A model generated the notes under the pieces. It was not told the DNA's origin and did not search any database. It saw nothing but the letters and a program-made list of their open reading frames with translations. Of a stretch of 64,000 nt of DNA, positions 60,132 to 64,000 are shown one piece after another; position 1 is the first letter of the stretch, and every line of letters begins with the position of its first letter. Source of the DNA: Bolinopsis microptera (Eukaryota > Ctenophora > Tentaculata > Lobata > Bolinopsidae); NCBI RefSeq assembly GCF_026151205.1, contig NC_087073.1:14589837-14653836 (forward strand), written 5' to 3'. Made by a program: the position numbers and the translations under genes.

Positions 60132-63100
60132 TCAATTAAACAAATAATCAAAGTTTTAGCACATTTTACACATTTTTGCAAAGACAAAATAGTACACAAG
60201 TATAATCCCTTCAAACACTTTATAGATGACACAACCTCACCAGAAGCACATGACGAAACATATAAAATATCCTCAATCTTAGACAAATGCCAAGCTTATT
60301 CTGCTAATGAAATCAACTCATCGCATGGAGAAAACCTTAAAAAGTTTTCCAGCTCCTACTTTCTTAACATTGATGGCAATAAAAGCAATTTTGATAGTCT
60401 ATTAACTGAACTGCACCGCATTAACCAAAACTTCACCGTAATAGGTTTATCAGAAACTAACATAGGTCCTGATGAAAGCACCGTGTATTCAATTCCTAAC
60501 TACAATAGTTTTTACCAGAATACTGTAGGTAATAAATCCAAAGGAACTGGTGTAGCATTATATGTTCAAGATAGACTTAGCAGTGTTGTGAACGAACTTG
60601 CGTCAGACGTAACCGAGAATTTAGAATCACTATTCGTAACTAGTCGTAAAAACTCAGAAGAAGTAACTTTTGGGGTTATTTACCGACCACCCAGCGGTAA
60701 TTTTGCAAGCTTCCTGACAGAATTATCCAGAATACTCCAGATATTGCCTAAAAGATCTGCATACATAATGGGAGATTTTAACGTCAACCTTCATGCTAAT
60801 AGTAAAGAAGTTAACAATCTCGAGGAGATAATGTTTAGTGCTGGTTTCTCACCTCTTATATCAACACACACGCACGAGAAACCGGGATGTAATCAAACGT
60901 GTATTGACAACATTTACACAAATGATATTAACAAGGTTGTTGCCTCAGGTACAGTATCTGACAGAATCTCGCATCATCTGCCAGTTTTCCATATTTTTGA
61001 AGACTTAGCTGTAACTAACTCTGAACCTCAAGTTAAACATACCCAATATTATGATTACAGTGAATCGAACGTTGGACTTCTTGTTTCGTCTTTAAACCAA
61101 GATTTCTCTGAGCATCCACCAAGAAACTTTAATGAATTTCATGACACATTCAAAACGAATTTAGACAAATCATGTAAACTCAGTAAACCTAAAATCTCCA
61201 AAAGAACGCCAATTAGAAATCCGTGGATAACAGGAGGATTAATCGCGTCTATAAATAAAAAACATGAGCTGCACGACCACTGGCATAAAGCGAAGAGAGA
61301 GAAATGTTTGCATAATCCAGGTAAACTTTGTCGTGAGATCAAGGAAGCCTGTCACTGCAATCCTTGTAATGATGCCAGGGAAAAGCATGCTAATTTTACT
61401 GACAAACGTAGGAGAGTTAAACACGTAATACGACTAGCTCAACGCCACTACACGTGCAACAAAATTGAGGAGTGTCAGGGTGACAGTAAAAAAACCTGGC
61501 AGTTAATTAATAAAGTGCGAGGAAAGCAAAATAAGCAAATGAAACCGTCATTCATGATAAACAATGAGCGTGTTATTTGTCGACGAGTTATTGCTCATGA
61601 ATTTAACAAGTACTTTGTGTCAATCGCCTCCAATCTGAACGAGGTCTATGAGAGGAGGATTGATGAAGATCCTATAATTGCTAAATCATTCACTGACTAC
61701 TTGCCACAGTCCTGTCCGTCAAGTATTTATCTCGCTGAATGTACAAGCTCTGAAATAATACAAATTATAAGTGAATTTAATAACGGTAAAGCTAGCGACA
61801 TACCGGCACATGTAATGAAGCAGTGTAGTCAAACTATATCAGAACATCTTGCCAGAATTTATAACAACTGCATGAATGAAGGTGTCTTCCCTGATCAACT
61901 GAAAACGGGTAAGATAACCCCGATATATAAAAAAGAAGATGAGGAATTACTTGAGAATTACAGGCCAGTATCAACATTACCAGTTTTTGGCAAAATATTT
62001 GAAAAAATTATTTACAGTAGATTATACAACTTTTTCTTATCTCGAGGAATAATATTCGAAAATCAGTTCGGCTTTCGAAAAAACCACTCGACAAGTCATG
62101 CTCTTAACTACTCCGTAAATCATGTCGAAGAAAAACGGAATAATAAAAACCACGTATTAGGAATATTTATCGATCTCTCTAAAGCATTTGATACCTTACC
62201 ATTTGATATGCTACTTAAGAAACTTAGTAATTACGGAGTTAGAGGAAACGCACTAAAGCTGCTCTCCAGCTATCTAAATAATAGATACCAGTATGTTAGT
62301 GTACTTGGTGAAGAATCAGAGCCTCTCCCAGTTAAACTAGGCGTACCACAAGGATCCGTTTTGGGCCCCTTGCTCTTTCTTATCTATATAAATGACATCT
62401 ATAGATGTAGTACATTAGGAAAGTTTGTACTATTTGCAGATGACACAAACATCTTTGTAGCTGCTGAAACTAAGGAACTAGCATACAAAATAGCGAATGG
62501 AATTCTTGACTCTGTGTGCCAATATATGCGCCATAATCTACTGCACATTAATGTTAAAAAATCTTGTTACATGTACTTCTCGCCTACTAAACGTAAGACC
62601 ATTGATAATACTGAAAATGACTTGAATCTAGAAATTGATGGAATCCCGATCAAACAGGTTACTGAAACGAAATTTCTAGGTGTTATTATAGATGACAAAC
62701 TGAGTTGGACACCTCATATCGAGAAACTAACTAAGAAATTAAACAGTATATGTGGCCGTATTTATCGAATAAAAAACTCCCTCCCCAGCCAGCTGTACAA
62801 ACAGATATACCACACTCTTTTTGAGTCTCATCTAGGATACGGTATAACTGTATGGGGTGGTGTATCAATTAATAAGCTTTCACCGCCATTCCTTGCACAG
62901 AAGAAATGTGTCCGAATCTTATTTGGGGACTCTGAAGCATTTAGCGACAAGTTTAAAACTTGTTCTCGTAGCAGGCCAATCCAGTGCAGTATAAACAAGA
63001 AAGGTCAAATATCCAATGAATCAACTATACCTCACATTAAACCGTGTTCTATATGTATCAGCTTGAGGAAGATTGGTGATAGACAAGTAAGGCCACATCG

Positions 63101-63491
63101 CTGCCAAATACTTGGGGCAGAATTCCACTCTAGAGAATCAACAAAACCGATTTTCCAATCTAAGGAACTAATGACAGTACATAACATATATAGATACAGA
63201 TGCATTACTGAAACAATGAAGATAGTGAAGAGTCATCAGCCCATATCCATGTATTCTCTATTTAAGAAGTCTCAGCTCAGAGATGACAGATTTGTGACAC
63301 CACACTCATCTCACAATTTCGCATATAAAGGGGCAAATCTATGGAATACGTTTCTTGAACAGTCAAATGCACGTGGTAAAATAGGTTCTCTAGGCTCAAT
63401 TAAATCCCAATTGAAGTATTCTATCATGAAGGCTCAACACCAACCTAACAATATTAACTGGCAGGACTTAAACTTCAACACTTTCCTATGA
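60132..63491 (+). CDS. LINE ORF2: AP-type endonuclease and reverse transcriptase
   Basis: Open for 1119 codons with no ATG before the endonuclease, so the true start is lost or upstream. A GTG at 60483 is only a convenient reference (numbering below is from it). Endonuclease: VIGLSETNIG upstream of it, YRPPSGNF (68-75), GDFNVNL (97-103), TCIDNIYTN. The usual catalytic SDH near its end reads SHH (163-165), a likely inactivating Asp-to-His change. Reverse transcriptase: NYRPVSTLPVFGKIFEK, NQFGFRKNHST, FIDLSKAFD, GVPQGSVLGPLLFL and the catalytic FADD (651-654). After it come FLGVIIDDKLSW and the C-terminal block IFQSKELMTVHNIYRY, as in CR1/L2-type elements. The frame has no stop or frameshift, so the copy is recent. 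It differs from the fragment at 472-1113. Confidence 0.85.
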   Translation, partial: SIKQIIKVLAHFTHFCKDKIVHKYNPFKHFIDDTTSPEAHDETYKISSILDKCQAYSANEINSSHGENLKKFSSSYFLNIDGNKSNFDSLLTELHRINQNFTVIGLSETNIGPDESTVYSIPNYNSFYQNTVGNKSKGTGVALYVQDRLSSVVNELASDVTENLESLFVTSRKNSEEVTFGVIYRPPSGNFASFLTELSRILQILPKRSAYIMGDFNVNLHANSKEVNNLEEIMFSAGFSPLISTHTHEKPGCNQTCIDNIYTNDINKVVASGTVSDRISHHLPVFHIFEDLAVTNSEPQVKHTQYYDYSESNVGLLVSSLNQDFSEHPPRNFNEFHDTFKTNLDKSCKLSKPKISKRTPIRNPWITGGLIASINKKHELHDHWHKAKREKCLHNPGKLCREIKEACHCNPCNDAREKHANFTDKRRRVKHVIRLAQRHYTCNKIEECQGDSKKTWQLINKVRGKQNKQMKPSFMINNERVICRRVIAHEFNKYFVSIASNLNEVYERRIDEDPIIAKSFTDYLPQSCPSSIYLAECTSSEIIQIISEFNNGKASDIPAHVMKQCSQTISEHLARIYNNCMNEGVFPDQLKTGKITPIYKKEDEELLENYRPVSTLPVFGKIFEKIIYSRLYNFFLSRGIIFENQFGFRKNHSTSHALNYSVNHVEEKRNNKNHVLGIFIDLSKAFDTLPFDMLLKKLSNYGVRGNALKLLSSYLNNRYQYVSVLGEESEPLPVKLGVPQGSVLGPLLFLIYINDIYRCSTLGKFVLFADDTNIFVAAETKELAYKIANGILDSVCQYMRHNLLHINVKKSCYMYFSPTKRKTIDNTENDLNLEIDGIPIKQVTETKFLGVIIDDKLSWTPHIEKLTKKLNSICGRIYRIKNSLPSQLYKQIYHTLFESHLGYGITVWGGVSINKLSPPFLAQKKCVRILFGDSEAFSDKFKTCSRSRPIQCSINKKGQISNESTIPHIKPCSICISLRKIGDRQVRPHRCQILGAEFHSRESTKPIFQSKELMTVHNIYRYRCITETMKIVKSHQPISMYSLFKKSQLRDDRFVTPHSSHNFAYKGANLWNTFLEQSNARGKIGSLGSIKSQLKYSIMKAQHQPNNINWQDLNFNTFL

Positions 63492-63650
63492 AAAGACCCC
63501 CATTTATATTTATATCTTTTACATTTTACACCTGTCACTCACATCATATATACACCACAAAAGAAAAAGATTCATTCAATCATTACATTATACACTCACT
63601 CCACCAAACACGCACACAACCCATTGAAGAAGGTTACACGCGGGTGTACC
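60132..63650 (+). mobile_element. Non-LTR retrotransposon (LINE, CR1/L2-like), nearly complete ORF2
   Basis: A 3.36-kb open frame with endonuclease and reverse transcriptase, followed by about 150 bp of probable 3' UTR. No ORF1 is visible upstream; the frame is preceded by an in-frame stop at 60129 within a short duplication (TCAATTAAACAAATAA twice). This may mark the 5' truncation junction. The 3' end is not sharply defined; it probably lies between 63600 and 63700. Confidence 0.85.
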
Positions 63651-64000
63651 GTTCGCTTTATCCGAAGGGAAAAATGATACTTTACGTAACGCGCGATTTA
63701 CGTCTTGGTAGCTAAATTATTAAAGCGCTATTTGTCAGAGCGACACAAATGCGCGCGGCGCGAGCGCTTGCGCGGCTCTCTTATCCACCACTCATGTTTA
63801 CATCGTACCAGGCAATGGTTCAGTTTAATTATGGTAAGGGCACAGCCTGTCAAAAACCCTTTTCGGATGATCCGTCGACACCGCCTGAAGGTGACTGCAT
63901 AATAACGGATCATCGTGGAATCAAACGTTAATAAGCTTGCAGCTTCCGATGTCAATGTATTCATTCTGGTGTCGCATGCTTGAACTGGTTTTGGACCTCT
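63492..64000. other. LINE 3' tail and flank
   Basis: AC-rich 3' UTR-like sequence to about 63630, then a GC-richer flank with the short palindrome GCGCGCGGCGCG near 63750. No gene recognised to the window end. Confidence 0.4.

Overview
The window looks like nuclear DNA of an AT-rich, repeat-rich invertebrate animal. The evidence is long genes cut into many short exons with GT-AG junctions, an animal CLUH orthologue, a rhodopsin-type GPCR, a PTEN/tensin-type protein, non-LTR retrotransposons and many MITE-like elements. No lineage marker is decisive. A cnidarian or other early-branching or spiralian invertebrate is a guess. All gene models are read by eye from frames and splice sites and have not been tested against transcripts.

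Layout. 0.5-1.1 kb: 3' remnant of a LINE on the minus strand. 1.9-2.2 kb: hAT-type MITE with a perfect 8-bp target duplication. 3.2-22.4 kb: complete 21-exon plus-strand gene for the clustered mitochondria protein (CLUH, predicted 1299 aa), with a 5 x 62-bp minisatellite in intron 11. 23.9-26.4 kb: intergenic repeats, including a near-perfect 358-bp hairpin. 26.97-40.30 kb: nested transposons. The outer element has GGT...ACC ends, an 8-bp TSD and GTGCGACA subterminal repeats. Inside it sits an 11.4-kb foldback-type element (27318-38690) with a 9-bp TSD, about 3-kb inverted arms that each contain a (TCTG)n array, and a central 11-exon minus-strand gene. That gene reads intact and encodes a predicted 752-aa DDE/RNase-H-type transposase. 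A 707-bp tandem duplication abuts its right end.

40.5-40.8 kb: another MITE. 41.8-42.9 kb: intronless divergent GPCR (minus). 46.1-52.4 kb: plus-strand multi-exon gene with a Cys-rich segment, a PH domain, a PTEN-like phosphatase domain lacking the catalytic arginine, and a C2 domain. Its 5' end was not found. 53.1-55.3 kb: intronless minus-strand gene for a 731-aa NERD nuclease-SF1 helicase-like protein, convergent with the previous gene. 56.1-57.1 kb: ORF with about 169 uninterrupted AGT codons (polyserine) followed by a tail with two PPSY motifs. 57.1-60.1 kb: repeat-rich intergenic DNA. 60.1-63.6 kb: nearly full-length LINE with endonuclease and reverse transcriptase.

The two most interesting items are the foldback-type transposon with its apparently intact multi-exon transposase, and the intronless NERD-helicase gene among intron-rich neighbours. 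The genes do not form an operon or an obvious pathway. Each appears to be an independent eukaryotic unit.
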